This document shows, piece after piece, positions 1 through 8,952 of a stretch of DNA of 64,000 nucleotides (positions within the stretch are counted from its first letter, which is position 1; each line of letters begins with the position of its first letter). Location of the stretch: contig CAKOXW010000002.1 of the NCBI GenBank assembly GCA_934130375.1, forward strand, positions 124,001-188,000, given 5' to 3'. A program made the position numbers and the translations under genes. Source of the stretch: an uncultured Bacilli bacterium (GTDB lineage Bacteria; Bacillota_I; Bacilli_A; RF39; UBA660). The notes under the pieces were generated by a model. The model saw nothing but the letters and a program-made list of their open reading frames with translations, made no database searches and was not told where the DNA came from.

Positions 1-627
1 TTGTGGTTTACCACTATTTCTAATATTTCCTATTTCAATTTCTAACAGTCCATTTTTTTCAAGATTATTTAATGTTATTTGCTTATAAGTTTCAGAATCA
101 CGACTTTCGTTGGTCATATTTAACATATAATTAGGCATAACACTAACAATTTCTAATTCTGCTTTTATCTTATTTAATTCAAAGTGATTAGCATATTTAG
201 CATAATGGTAAAATTTTAGATATAATATTTCATAATAATCCATTTCTGCAAATATTTTTAATAGTCTTTCAATTCTATATAACTCTTTTTCTTCACTTGT
301 AATCCCTTTTATGCATAATTCCTTATAATAAGCAATCTTTTCTTCATAAATTTCATTTACCACACCATTCAAACACTTATAAGTAAATGCACCATAACTA
401 TAATTTGAATAAATATTCTTTAATTCATCAATAGTTATTTCTAATTTTTCTAATCTATTACTCAAATCAATTATAAAATCAACAATACGATCTTCTCTTT
501 GATGAGGCACTACTCCTTGGACTAATTCAGATAAAAATCCACCTGCTAGAGGTACCAATCCAACTGCTGCTGAAATTCCTGAAACTATAATATCTGTCGA
601 GTTATTGTTTAGTTGTTCTTGATTCAT
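1..627 (-). CDS. Hydrophobic-headed protein, possible defence effector (3' part outside window)
   Basis: An open frame of 209 codons runs from an ATG at 627 to the window edge without a stop. It starts inside the preceding DUF4391 gene, overlapping it by 26 bp, so it belongs to the same operon. Residues about 12-35 form a glycine-rich hydrophobic segment (VSGISAAVGLVPLAGGFLSE). A charged helical region follows, and the last visible part (LNNLEKNGLLEI) resembles a winged-helix recognition segment. I do not recognise the family with certainty. The hydrophobic head with a helical body recalls membrane-acting effectors of abortive-infection systems. That is inference from the operon context only. 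Confidence 0.6.
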   Translation of the reverse strand, partial: MNQEQLNNNSTDIIVSGISAAVGLVPLAGGFLSELVQGVVPHQREDRIVDFIIDLSNRLEKLEITIDELKNIYSNYSYGAFTYKCLNGVVNEIYEEKIAYYKELCIKGITSEEKELYRIERLLKIFAEMDYYEILYLKFYHYAKYANHFELNKIKAELEIVSVMPNYMLNMTNESRDSETYKQITLNNLEKNGLLEIEIGNIRNSGKPQ

Positions 628-1225
628 TTAATAATGCCTCCATTTCTTTCTTAAATTTTTGCAATTCTAAATTTAATTCAACCTTTTTATTAAATTGCTT
701 TTCATTATTTACTTTATAGGTTAATTGTTCAATCTTTTTAGTTAGTTCATCCACTTTTGACTTGTTTTCTATTATATCATTAAAAGTATTTGTATTATTA
801 TTTTCTTTAATAATAGACTTAACAATATTTTCATAAATTGTTTCTAATGTTAATCCATTTATATTAAATTCTATATCTTCGTTCCATTCAGTAAAATATA
901 TATTATCTACTTTAATAGAATAACAATAATCCAAATCATATTTTAATACAAATAGTATTTTATATGGTATTGCTTTTGATATTATTTTTATTATGTTTTT
1001 TGGTAATATTTTTTCTTTTAAAATAATTTCAAATATTTGTATTTCTTCTACATCTTGCGATTTTGATATTCCTAGCGTATCCTCTGATAGTTTATAGAGC
1101 CAAGTAATTTTATCAATGTTATTTATAAAATCATCTTTAACAGATGTAGAAACACCAATTTTTTCATAAAAAGTTTTCTTTGGTATAAATTTATTAACCT
1201 TACATCTATCTGGCAACCTTATCAT
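602..1225 (-). CDS. DUF4391 domain-containing protein
   Basis: The 207-residue protein has the DUF4391 pattern: an N-terminal PDRCKVNKFIPKKTFYE, then ITWLYKLSEDTLGI, VEEIQIFEI and AIPYKILFVL, followed by a coiled-coil tail from about residue 150. From memory of the family, DUF4391 proteins sit beside helicases and DNA methyltransferases in restriction-like islands; their biochemical role is unknown. Its ATG overlaps the stop of the upstream helicase gene by 4 bp (ATGA), and its own 3' end overlaps the next gene. The three are therefore probably translated together. No methyltransferase is visible; it could lie beyond position 1. Confidence 0.8.
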   Translation of the reverse strand: MIRLPDRCKVNKFIPKKTFYEKIGVSTSVKDDFINNIDKITWLYKLSEDTLGISKSQDVEEIQIFEIILKEKILPKNIIKIISKAIPYKILFVLKYDLDYCYSIKVDNIYFTEWNEDIEFNINGLTLETIYENIVKSIIKENNNTNTFNDIIENKSKVDELTKKIEQLTYKVNNEKQFNKKVELNLELQKFKKEMEALLNESRTTKQ

Positions 1226-4200
1226 ACAACCACCATAAATGAAATTAATTCAAAATCTTCTAATCCTTTTATATCATTTAATAGCATTGTTGTTCCACCA
1301 CTTCTAAATAAACTATCAATATCACTTTCTTCTTTGATGTTTATTATTGAATCAATACTTTCGTTAAGAAGTTCTGAATATTTTTTCATATCCTTTCCAT
1401 CATCAGTTTCATCATTAAATTTCATATATGCCTCTTTTATAGGTTCTATATGACCTTTTGATATTTTTCTTAATATATCCAAAGTATTTTTGACGCACAA
1501 ATGATTTGACAATACTGTTCCGTCTTCTTTGATATATACTAAATAAAATGGATGTAATTGATTCATATTGTCTATATTTACATTGTTATTTATATTTTTT
1601 AAAACATAAATAACACCTTTTTCTAATCCTATACTTTCATCTGAAAAAACTACTGAATGCATTCCATTTGGCACTTTATTTAAGTTTTCATTATGTTTTA
1701 CATATTCCACTAAATCCATTCTAAACTCGTTTAAGCCTAAATCTGTTATTGAAATTCCAGTGTTCATATCCTCTAAATCTACTACTTCTTCTTGCAATTT
1801 TTGAAGTTGCACTTTTCTATATTCAATGTCACTAGATTTATTTGTTAAAACATTATCTTCTCCTGTACCAGATATATCCATCATTAACATTCTATTTTCT
1901 ACTCTATTTTTTAGATTAATATAATCATCTAATGATATATTAGGCCAAAAATTAACTAACTGAATCACTTCATTGTCTGATCCAATTCTATCTACACGAC
2001 CAAATCTTTGTATAATTCTAACCGGATTCCAGTGAATATCATAATTAATTAAATAATCACAGTCCTGTAAGTTTTGACCTTCTGAAATACAGTCAGTTGC
2101 AATTAATATTTCAATTTCTTCCTCTTGTTTTCCATCTAAAATATCTCTATGTTTTGATTTAGGAGAAAAGTTCATAAGTAAATTATTAAAATCTGTACTT
2201 ATCTTTAAGGTACATTCATTAGTTCCTGAACCAGTTATTTTTGCAGTATCCAAATTATATTTCTGTTTTAGTGGTAATGAAATTGTTTTATACAAGTAAT
2301 TTGCAGTATCAGCAAATGCAGTAAAGATAATAACTTTTTTATTATTTTTATTAATAGGATGTTCTACTTTATTAGATATTAAATTTATTAATTCTTGAAG
2401 TTTTAAATCGTGTTCTGGTGTAACTTGACTAATTTTATTAATTAAGTTTTTTAATATTTCTGAATCAAAATTCAAATCTTCTTTCCATCCTATTGTGTTA
2501 ATATCTCTTAAATCTATTTTCACTTTATTTCCAATACTAAATTCATCATTTATCAAATCTTCTACATCTTCATCTGTATCATAATTTGATACTTCAATAT
2601 CTTCATAAGAACTGTCTATCCCATTTTTTTCAAAATTTTCTATTGAAAGCAAAATTGAATTTATTTGGTCTAAAATTTTATTTAATGTTATTTTAAATGA
2701 TTCAACAGAACTTTCTAATCTTTTTAAAAGATTTATTCTCATTAAAATTTTCAAACTTCGTTCTCTATCTGCTTGTCTGAAACTAGATTTTCCACCTCTT
2801 ACAGATATGTCATATTTATCTTCATAATATGAAAGTTTATTATCTAATATATAATCAAATGGTGCATATACGCTCATATTAAGTTTCATTAATGTTTCTG
2901 ATATTTCTTTTATAGACATAAAACTATCTATATCTGTTATTTCACATTGTTTACTAATTGGCTTTAATCTTGTAGGAAATTTTCCAATGGAAGTCATATT
3001 GTAATATTTTTCAATATGTTTTCTACTTCTAGCAATAGTAACACTATCTAGTAATTTGAAAAAATCAAAATTAGTATTTAATCTAGATAGTAATTCTTCA
3101 TTTGTTCTTTCCTCGATTGGTAGTTTGCTCCATTCATTAAAAGCAGTTTGAGCATTTTTTAGAATTGTATCTATTGATTTGGTATTACTGATTTTTTCAT
3201 CAATCTTATCTGTATTTCCCTCATACGCCAATGCTAATTGATTTTTTAAGTCCGTAAATCTATTATTTACCGGAGTTGCTGAAAGCATTAAGACTTTTGT
3301 TTTAACTCCTGCTTTCATAACATTATTCATTAGTCTATCATATCTTGTTTCTCTATCTTTTCTGGCACTATTATTTCTAAAATTATGAGATTCATCAATA
3401 ACTACTAAATCATAATTTCCCCAATTTACTCTAGATAAATCAATTCCATTTGAGTTACCTTTTTTTCTTGATAAGTCTGTATGAAATAACACATCATAAT
3501 TAAATCTATCTGCTTGTAATATGTTATCTTTATAATTAGTTTTATATGTATTCCAGTTTTCACATAATTTTTTAGGGCATAATACCAAGACACTTTTATT
3601 TCTTTCTTGATAATATTTCATAACAGCAAGTGCAGTAAATGTTTTACCAAGACCAACACTATCGGCTAAAATACATCCATTATGTCTTTCTAATTTATTT
3701 ATAATTCCAAGTACAGCATCTTTTTGAAAATCATACAATGTATTCCATATGACGGATTCTTTAAAACCAGTTCTTTCATTAGCAAGTTCATCTTCTGAAA
3801 TGTCTTCAAGAAATTCTGTAAAAATATTATACAGTGTGACATAATAAATAAATTCCGGAGAATTTTCCCTATATAAATCAGTTATAAAATTAATTACTTC
3901 ATCTGTAACATCTTTAAAATTTTTCTTATCTTCCCACAATTCATAAAATGCTTTCATATAATATTTTGACATTTCATAATTATCATCAACTTTAGTTACT
4001 GATGTAAAAAGTGAATTGCCTTTTTCATAGCCTAACCCCACAGTATTAAATTGCTCAACATTTAAATATGTTGTATAGTTTTCTTTATTATTTAATAATC
4101 CTTTTTGTTCCGTTTTTACATTTATAAACCTGTCTATTGGATTATAATTTATATTACTTTTAAATTGTGCTTTTTCTTGTACCCATTTAGCACACTCTTT

Positions 4201-4500
4201 TGCTATTGCTTTTCCATTTAATTCATTCTTTAACCTTACTTCAAATTCAGAACCATTTATAGACTTTTCTCTGCTAGATAATTCAAATTCTCTAGATTCT
4301 TTTTTGCTTGATACAGCTTCAACAAATGTTGGATCAGTAAAAATAAATTTTAAGTTATCAATTTTTGACAACTCCTTCTTTAAACTTTCAAATCCATACA
4401 TTGAAAATATAGAAGCACATATTTGAATTTTCGAGTTAGGTTTTATTGTATTTTTTAAATCATCTCCAAGTTTTTCAAACTTATTATCTATTACTTTCAT
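1222..4500 (-). CDS. PLD/SNF2-family helicase, probable defence protein
   Basis: A 1092-residue superfamily 2 helicase. Motif I is ILADSVGLGKT (about residue 280), motif II is VVIDESH (about 365), motif III is LMLSATPVNN (about 405), and motif VI is QRFGRVDRIGS (about 840). The N-terminal 200 residues resemble the phospholipase D-like domain found in front of such helicases, but I see no clear HKD pair, so nuclease activity is doubtful. It is the first gene of a three-gene minus-strand operon with a DUF4391 protein and a hydrophobic-headed protein. A role in restricting foreign DNA is inferred from the family and the cargo position. A small XRE regulator gene lies just upstream. Confidence 0.82.
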   Translation of the reverse strand: MKVIDNKFEKLGDDLKNTIKPNSKIQICASIFSMYGFESLKKELSKIDNLKFIFTDPTFVEAVSSKKESREFELSSREKSINGSEFEVRLKNELNGKAIAKECAKWVQEKAQFKSNINYNPIDRFINVKTEQKGLLNNKENYTTYLNVEQFNTVGLGYEKGNSLFTSVTKVDDNYEMSKYYMKAFYELWEDKKNFKDVTDEVINFITDLYRENSPEFIYYVTLYNIFTEFLEDISEDELANERTGFKESVIWNTLYDFQKDAVLGIINKLERHNGCILADSVGLGKTFTALAVMKYYQERNKSVLVLCPKKLCENWNTYKTNYKDNILQADRFNYDVLFHTDLSRKKGNSNGIDLSRVNWGNYDLVVIDESHNFRNNSARKDRETRYDRLMNNVMKAGVKTKVLMLSATPVNNRFTDLKNQLALAYEGNTDKIDEKISNTKSIDTILKNAQTAFNEWSKLPIEERTNEELLSRLNTNFDFFKLLDSVTIARSRKHIEKYYNMTSIGKFPTRLKPISKQCEITDIDSFMSIKEISETLMKLNMSVYAPFDYILDNKLSYYEDKYDISVRGGKSSFRQADRERSLKILMRINLLKRLESSVESFKITLNKILDQINSILLSIENFEKNGIDSSYEDIEVSNYDTDEDVEDLINDEFSIGNKVKIDLRDINTIGWKEDLNFDSEILKNLINKISQVTPEHDLKLQELINLISNKVEHPINKNNKKVIIFTAFADTANYLYKTISLPLKQKYNLDTAKITGSGTNECTLKISTDFNNLLMNFSPKSKHRDILDGKQEEEIEILIATDCISEGQNLQDCDYLINYDIHWNPVRIIQRFGRVDRIGSDNEVIQLVNFWPNISLDDYINLKNRVENRMLMMDISGTGEDNVLTNKSSDIEYRKVQLQKLQEEVVDLEDMNTGISITDLGLNEFRMDLVEYVKHNENLNKVPNGMHSVVFSDESIGLEKGVIYVLKNINNNVNIDNMNQLHPFYLVYIKEDGTVLSNHLCVKNTLDILRKISKGHIEPIKEAYMKFNDETDDGKDMKKYSELLNESIDSIINIKEESDIDSLFRSGGTTMLLNDIKGLEDFELISFMVVV

Positions 4501-4550
4501 TTACACTTCCTCATTTCACACAACTGGTTATATTTTTATGCTTATCTTTT

Positions 4551-4763
4551 TTAATTTTCTATAAATTCAACAATATCTTCAACATTGCAATTCAAGACAT
4601 TACATATTTTAAGTAATACATCTAATTGAACTGATTCATCTTTTCCTAATTTTGCCATAGCATTTGATGAAATTTCTGCTTTTTGAATTAATCCAGTTTT
4701 ATTTATTTTTTTATCAATCATAAGTTTCCAAAGTTTATCATAACTTATTTTTTTCATTTGCAT
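4551..4763 (-). CDS. Small XRE-family transcriptional regulator
   Basis: A 70-residue Cro/C1-type helix-turn-helix protein consisting of the DNA-binding domain only. The recognition region is around KTGLIQKAEISSNAMAKLGK, with the typical closing LLKICNVLNCNVEDIVEF. A good ribosome-binding site (ggagg) precedes the ATG. It lies 50 bp upstream of the helicase operon on the same strand. It is therefore a likely autoregulator of that operon, comparable to the controller proteins of restriction systems. The target is not known. Confidence 0.85.
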   Translation of the reverse strand: MQMKKISYDKLWKLMIDKKINKTGLIQKAEISSNAMAKLGKDESVQLDVLLKICNVLNCNVEDIVEFIEN

Positions 4764-4856
4764 TCCTCCATAATTTAAACTTTAACTTATGTATCTATTT
4801 TATCATTTATCTCATGTTTTTACAATAAATTATCTCGTTTTTCAATTTTATTTTTA

Positions 4857-4892
4857 AAAAAGCAATAAACACTATGCAGATTTATTGCTTTT
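4857..4892 (-). terminator. Rho-independent terminator after the receiver-like gene
   Basis: The inverted repeat aaaagcaataaa / tttattgctttt overlaps the stop codon of the 4872-5549 gene, and a T-rich run follows on the minus strand. The stem is 12 bp, so this is a convincing terminator. Confidence 0.75.
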
Positions 4893-5549
4893 AATCTTAG
4901 TAAATTTCAAATCATCAAATATTCTAGGTAAAACCTCTTTTACTTTTTCTTGATCTAGTAACTTTGTCATATATTCATTAAAGCCTTCATTTAAAAACTC
5001 TGCTCTTTTATTATGTGATACAGTTAAGACTATAACTGGAATTTTAATATTACAATTTCTTAATTCGTAAAGTAATTGGGGTCCATCACAGTTACCTCTA
5101 TCATAAATATTATTTGTAATTATTAAATCGTATTTTTCTTCTTTATTTAGTCTTTCCATTATTTCAATCCCTGATTTAGCAATAGTTACGCTTAATCCCA
5201 TACTTTCTAAAACACAAACAGAATTAGAAACTGACATCCTATCATAATCACCTATTAAAACATTAATTTTTTTATTAATTTTATATTGATTACTAATTTT
5301 TACAATCGGATGCATATTTTTCCTAACAGTTTTTTCCCAATCTCCTATTTTATATTCATCTAATTTATATGTACTAAGTTCTTGATTTCTGTGAAAATTA
5401 ATTCTTCCATTTAAAGTATGTAATTCCTCGTACTCTTGTTTTTCTCTCATTTTTTCTGCTTCTTCTTCCTTTTTTTTATAAAGCCTAAAAAATATATATA
5501 CAATAATTAAAATTATAATAAACATTACCGATAAAAATAATTCTTCCAT
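4872..5549 (-). CDS. Membrane-anchored receiver domain lacking its phospho-acceptor
   Basis: I place the start at the ATG at 5549 because ggagg lies 8-12 bp upstream; a longer frame would read through that site. The 225-residue protein has one N-terminal membrane helix (about residues 3-22), a charged cytoplasmic linker, and a CheY-like receiver domain in the last 120 residues. In the receiver the conserved Thr (VIVLTVS) and Lys (YMTKLLD) are present. The phospho-accepting Asp is replaced by Asn (DLIITNNIYD), and the acidic pair reads GDYD. It is therefore probably a pseudo-receiver signalling by protein contact. No histidine kinase is nearby. A strong promoter with an operator-like palindrome and a leader hairpin lies upstream. 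Confidence 0.75.
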   Translation of the reverse strand: MEELFLSVMFIIILIIVYIFFRLYKKKEEEAEKMREKQEYEELHTLNGRINFHRNQELSTYKLDEYKIGDWEKTVRKNMHPIVKISNQYKINKKINVLIGDYDRMSVSNSVCVLESMGLSVTIAKSGIEIMERLNKEEKYDLIITNNIYDRGNCDGPQLLYELRNCNIKIPVIVLTVSHNKRAEFLNEGFNEYMTKLLDQEKVKEVLPRIFDDLKFTKIKSNKSA

Positions 5550-5603
5550 TTTTATTTCTTCCTCCCTAAAATACATTTATTTCCATTATTTTGTTATAAA
5601 AAA

Positions 5604-5641
5604 AGCAATACAAAAAATCTATATAATCATTTTGTACTGCT
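5604..5641 (-). terminator. Leader hairpin, possible attenuator
   Basis: The repeat agcaatacaaaa / ttttgtactgct forms a 12-bp stem with one mismatch and is followed on the minus strand by seven T. It lies between the promoter at 5686-5714 and the start of the receiver-like gene at 5549. Transcripts would meet it about 40-75 nt from their start. It may attenuate that gene or end a short RNA. Confidence 0.55.
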
Positions 5642-5685
5642 TAACCAATTATATTTTTGATACCATTTATTCAATTTACTTTGCT

Positions 5686-5725
5686 ATTATAACACTCTAT
5701 TGTTCAAAAGTCAACGGATATCCGT
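5686..5725 (-). promoter_or_regulatory. Sigma-A promoter with 12-bp palindromic operator candidate
   Basis: On the minus strand TTGACT (5714-5709) and TATAAT (5691-5686) are 17 bp apart, near consensus. The perfect palindrome ACGGATATCCGT (5714-5725) touches the upstream edge of the -35 box. It also lies between the two divergent genes, one of which (5780-6013) is an XRE regulator. A repressor site is the simplest reading; the bound protein is unknown. Confidence 0.65.
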
Positions 5726-5779
5726 GCATAATTTTCTACTTATTCTTATACAATATTATAAGAAAGTGAGGGATTTAGT

Positions 5780-6013
5780 ATGTTATTCAAAAAAGCATTG
5801 AGTTTAAGAATTGAAGAATTATGTGCAAATAAAAATATTACAATTAATAAACTAGCAGAATCTTCCACTATTCCTCCATCAACTTTAAGAGACATTGTTA
5901 ATTGCAAAGTTGAAAATCCAAGTTCTACTGTTATATATCAAGTTTGCAAAACATTGAAAATCTCTCTAAAGGATTTTTACGATTCTAAATTATTTGAGGA
6001 TATAGATGATTAA
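5780..6013 (+). CDS. XRE-family transcriptional regulator
   Basis: A 77-residue helix-turn-helix protein and one of the few plus-strand genes of the element. The HTH spans about residues 12-60 (ITINKLAESSTIPPSTLRDI, then VYQVCKTLKISLKDFYDS). The start follows a gtgaggg ribosome-binding site. It is transcribed away from the receiver-like gene, with the palindrome at 5714-5725 between them, so it may regulate that divergent promoter and itself. This is inference from arrangement. Confidence 0.85.
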   Translation: MLFKKALSLRIEELCANKNITINKLAESSTIPPSTLRDIVNCKVENPSSTVIYQVCKTLKISLKDFYDSKLFEDIDD

Positions 6014-6040
6014 AGGTTACCAATTTAGTTACCTTTTTTT
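6012..6040 (+). terminator. Terminator of the plus-strand XRE gene
   Basis: The repeat aaaggt..ac / gt..accttt with one mismatch is followed by a run of T on the plus strand, right after the stop codon at 6013. Confidence 0.55.
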
Positions 6041-6848
6041 ATTTTCTATTATAATAAATTAAATTACATATCATAATTCCATAGTCTATTATGAATTTTT
6101 TTTGATTTTCTGTAAAGGTTTGTCGTTCTTTTATTGCTTCTTCTGATGAATGTCTAAAGCATTGAATCTTCTTTTTAAATGATGTAATAATATCGTCATT
6201 TAAAACATCTAATGCAATATTCTTATAATCTAATTTTATATACTTGCCATTTTCTTTTAGCAGGTTTTCAATCAAATTAATTATTTCCTTTATTTTTTCA
6301 TCAGTGGACATTGCTTCAAATTTTGCATTTCTAGTAGATATTTCCTGAAATTTTTTATTTATATTATCATATATTTTAACACCAATATTTTTCTTTACAA
6401 AATGTAAGTCAGCAACTATTTTTCTTCTTGAATTATATTTAACTGTTCCGTTTTCTTCAACCATTCCTCTTTCTATTGCTTTATCTCTTATTTCATTATA
6501 TGTAAATTTGAATGGCTCAAGAGGTGGTCTTTCTAATAATCTTGGAAATTCTTCTATGCAATATCCAGAATCTTTTAAAAAGAAACAAATATAATAAAAT
6601 AAATCAATATTATCATTATTTGATGTCATATCTTCATCTGGTTCGCATAACTCTTTAAATCTTTTAATTGCGTCCTCCTCGTCAAATACCTCAAACCTTG
6701 TATCATCAATGTATTCATTGCCAATCCAATCCAATTCTTCCATTGCCTTTTGATCTTTCTCAGGTATAGTAATAAGTTGATTATAGAATCTATAATAATA
6801 ATCCTCTTTTTTTACATTATTTTTATAATATTCAACTAAATCAATCAT
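6039..6848 (-). CDS. Hypothetical protein, 269 residues
   Basis: I do not recognise this protein. It is acidic and mostly helical, has no signal peptide or membrane segment, and contains a central FPRLLERPPLEPFKFTYNEI stretch and a Cys/His-containing IQCFRHSSEEAI near residue 220. A strong ribosome-binding site (aaaggagg) precedes the ATG. It follows the YolD-like gene by 18 bp on the same strand and is probably cotranscribed with the polymerase pair. A part in the damage-tolerance cargo is possible but unsupported. Confidence 0.6.
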   Translation of the reverse strand: MIDLVEYYKNNVKKEDYYYRFYNQLITIPEKDQKAMEELDWIGNEYIDDTRFEVFDEEDAIKRFKELCEPDEDMTSNNDNIDLFYYICFFLKDSGYCIEEFPRLLERPPLEPFKFTYNEIRDKAIERGMVEENGTVKYNSRRKIVADLHFVKKNIGVKIYDNINKKFQEISTRNAKFEAMSTDEKIKEIINLIENLLKENGKYIKLDYKNIALDVLNDDIITSFKKKIQCFRHSSEEAIKERQTFTENQKKFIIDYGIMICNLIYYNRK

Positions 6849-6866
6849 TTATATCCTCCTTTCTAT

Positions 6867-7292
6867 CTATTCATAAATACTAAAACTATTAAATACCTCT
6901 CCATCTAATGACAGAATATCATTGAAGTTTATTATCTTATTATCTTCAAATTTAATATATTCCTCAACATTATTTATTCTCTTAACTATTCCAGAATAAT
7001 TTTCGTATCTTCCTCCATCCTTTTTTTCATCTTTTATAAAATATGTTACAGAAATAATATTTCTATCTTTTATACTTTTCTCAATATAATTTAATTTTGC
7101 ATTAATTATTTCTTTTAATTCATCATTTAACTCTATCTTTCTTTTTGTTAATCTTGCTGTTTCTTTCACTGCACTGTCATATCCAGTCAATGCAGCAAAA
7201 GGAGCAAATTGAGCAGCACGAGAATCAATTCCTAAATGTGGATGTTTTGATTGTGGTCTAGTTAAGTTTATTATATCTTCATAATTATTCAT
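6867..7292 (-). CDS. YolD-like family protein
   Basis: A 141-residue protein with the YolD-like hallmark near its N-terminus (DSRAAQFAPFAALTGYDSA) and a beta-rich C-terminal half (ISVTYFIKDEKKDGGRYENY). YolD-like proteins are typically encoded directly next to Y-family polymerases of the UvrX type. Here the ATG overlaps the polymerase stop by 4 bp, which fits an accessory or regulatory partner of the polymerase. Its exact role is not established. Confidence 0.85.
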   Translation of the reverse strand: MNNYEDIINLTRPQSKHPHLGIDSRAAQFAPFAALTGYDSAVKETARLTKRKIELNDELKEIINAKLNYIEKSIKDRNIISVTYFIKDEKKDGGRYENYSGIVKRINNVEEYIKFEDNKIINFNDILSLDGEVFNSFSIYE

Positions 7293-8791
7293 CCTTTATG
7301 ACCTCCTACTTCTTCATTTCTATCTTTTGCTGTTGCTCCCTCTTGAAGATTCATTCCTTTTAAAATAGCATTTTTTCCATATTTTTTCTTTATTGCGAGT
7401 AAAGTTTTTTGTACTTTTCTTTCTTCAGTTTCTTCTTGTATCTGTTTGGTTTTATTTGCTTCCATAATTTCATAATTCGTAAATAAGTCCAGTTGTTCTC
7501 CTTGTGGTTTCTTTTCAGCAAATGATTCATCAACAACATTACAAGCCGTTATATTTATTCTCCTTGTTAAAAGAATAGGATTAACAATTCTTTCATACAG
7601 CTTTAATACTTCTGTCATAATGATTTTAGTTGATGATGTCCTATGATCTAAATTAACTGTCCCGTGAGAGTGTTTAGGTATTTTTCTTCCATATCCATCA
7701 GTTACTATTTCTCCACTATATTTTGAACTTATTTTAGGATTAGTTAAATTTTCAATATCATAACCTATTGTTAATACAAGTTGATTAGTTATTAAATGTT
7801 TTTCAACCAAGTCTAACACTAAATTATCCACCATTTCACTTACAATAAGTTTAGTCTTTGTATAATCATAGGGACAATGTAATACTTGTCCTTGACTTAT
7901 GCTATTTGATGTAGGTTTATAATTTTTTGCTTCACTAATAGTACAAGGTTCATAGCCCCAAGCGTGATCAATTAGAAATTCTGCATTAACTCCGAATAGT
8001 TTAAATAATAAATCTTCATTATTTAATGACATTCTAGCAACATCACCTATTGTGAACATATTGTTTTGTTCTAGTTTCTTTTCATACCCTTTTCCTACTC
8101 TCCAAAAATCAGTTAGAGGTCTATGATTCCATAATTGTTCCTTATAAGTTTTTTCATCTAGTCTTGCCATACGAACTCCGAATTTATTTGGTTTCATATG
8201 TTTTGCAGTAATATCCATTGCAACCTTTGCCAAATACATATTAGTACCTATTCCAGCAGTTGCAGTTATTCCAGTCGTTTTATATACATCCTCTATCATT
8301 TTTATAACTAATTCCTCTGCTGTCATTTTATAAAATTTTAAATAGTTAGTTATATCACAAAAAACTTCATCTATTGAATATACCAATATATCTTCTGGAG
8401 CAATATATTTTAAATAAATATTATAAATATCTGTACTATACTTCATATATAATTTCATTCTTGGAACTGCTTTTATAAAATCAAGTTCTAAATTAGAATT
8501 ATTTTTTAATTCAGAATCAATATACGATTTACCTGTAAATGCTTTATAATTATTTTTTTTTCTTCTCTTATAATTTACCTCTTTAACTTTTTGTTTTGCT
8601 TCAAACAGCCTACATCTTCCAGATAGACCATAAGATTTGAGAGATGGAGAAACAGCAAGACATATCGTTTTATCTGTTCTTGATTCATCTGCTACTACAA
8701 GATTAGTATCTAATGGGTCAAGATTTCTTTCTTGACATTCTACTGAAGCATAAAAACTTTTTAAATCAATGCACATATATGTCTTATTCAT
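7289..8791 (-). CDS. Y-family translesion DNA polymerase (UvrX/DinB type)
   Basis: A 500-residue error-prone polymerase. The catalytic metal ligands are visible in CIDLKSFYASVEC (Asp9) and YSIDEVFCD (about residues 138-146), with a little-finger region following. A sliding-clamp binding motif, QLDLF, lies at about residue 437. The UvrX subgroup is suggested by the YolD-like partner downstream and by the mobile-element location. It would replicate past DNA lesions during transfer or after damage. No clear SOS box was seen upstream. The carrying element interrupts host uvrB, which makes this repair-related cargo notable. Confidence 0.92.
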   Translation of the reverse strand: MNKTYMCIDLKSFYASVECQERNLDPLDTNLVVADESRTDKTICLAVSPSLKSYGLSGRCRLFEAKQKVKEVNYKRRKKNNYKAFTGKSYIDSELKNNSNLELDFIKAVPRMKLYMKYSTDIYNIYLKYIAPEDILVYSIDEVFCDITNYLKFYKMTAEELVIKMIEDVYKTTGITATAGIGTNMYLAKVAMDITAKHMKPNKFGVRMARLDEKTYKEQLWNHRPLTDFWRVGKGYEKKLEQNNMFTIGDVARMSLNNEDLLFKLFGVNAEFLIDHAWGYEPCTISEAKNYKPTSNSISQGQVLHCPYDYTKTKLIVSEMVDNLVLDLVEKHLITNQLVLTIGYDIENLTNPKISSKYSGEIVTDGYGRKIPKHSHGTVNLDHRTSSTKIIMTEVLKLYERIVNPILLTRRINITACNVVDESFAEKKPQGEQLDLFTNYEIMEANKTKQIQEETEERKVQKTLLAIKKKYGKNAILKGMNLQEGATAKDRNEEVGGHKG

Positions 8792-8906
8792 ACTACATTC
8801 TCCTCTCTGTTCATAATTTTTATATATTATATTATAACATTAAAATAATGTATATTTTTGTTTCAGAAAAAAACTTCCTAAATTTTACAAAAAAATATAT
8901 GTAATA

Positions 8907-8933
8907 AAGGCTATCCCAAAAAGAAATAGCCTT
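8907..8933 (-). terminator. Terminator hairpin downstream of the 42-residue peptide gene
   Basis: The repeat aaggctat / atagcctt forms an 8-bp stem, with a moderately T-rich stretch after it on the minus strand. It separates the conjugation operon from the polymerase cargo. Confidence 0.6.
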
Positions 8934-8952
8934 ATATCTTTGTAAATAGATA

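Noticed and set aside
7200..8900. SOS (LexA) box in front of the translesion polymerase
   Set aside because: No sequence close to the Bacillota LexA site CGAACnnnnGTTCG was found upstream of 8791.
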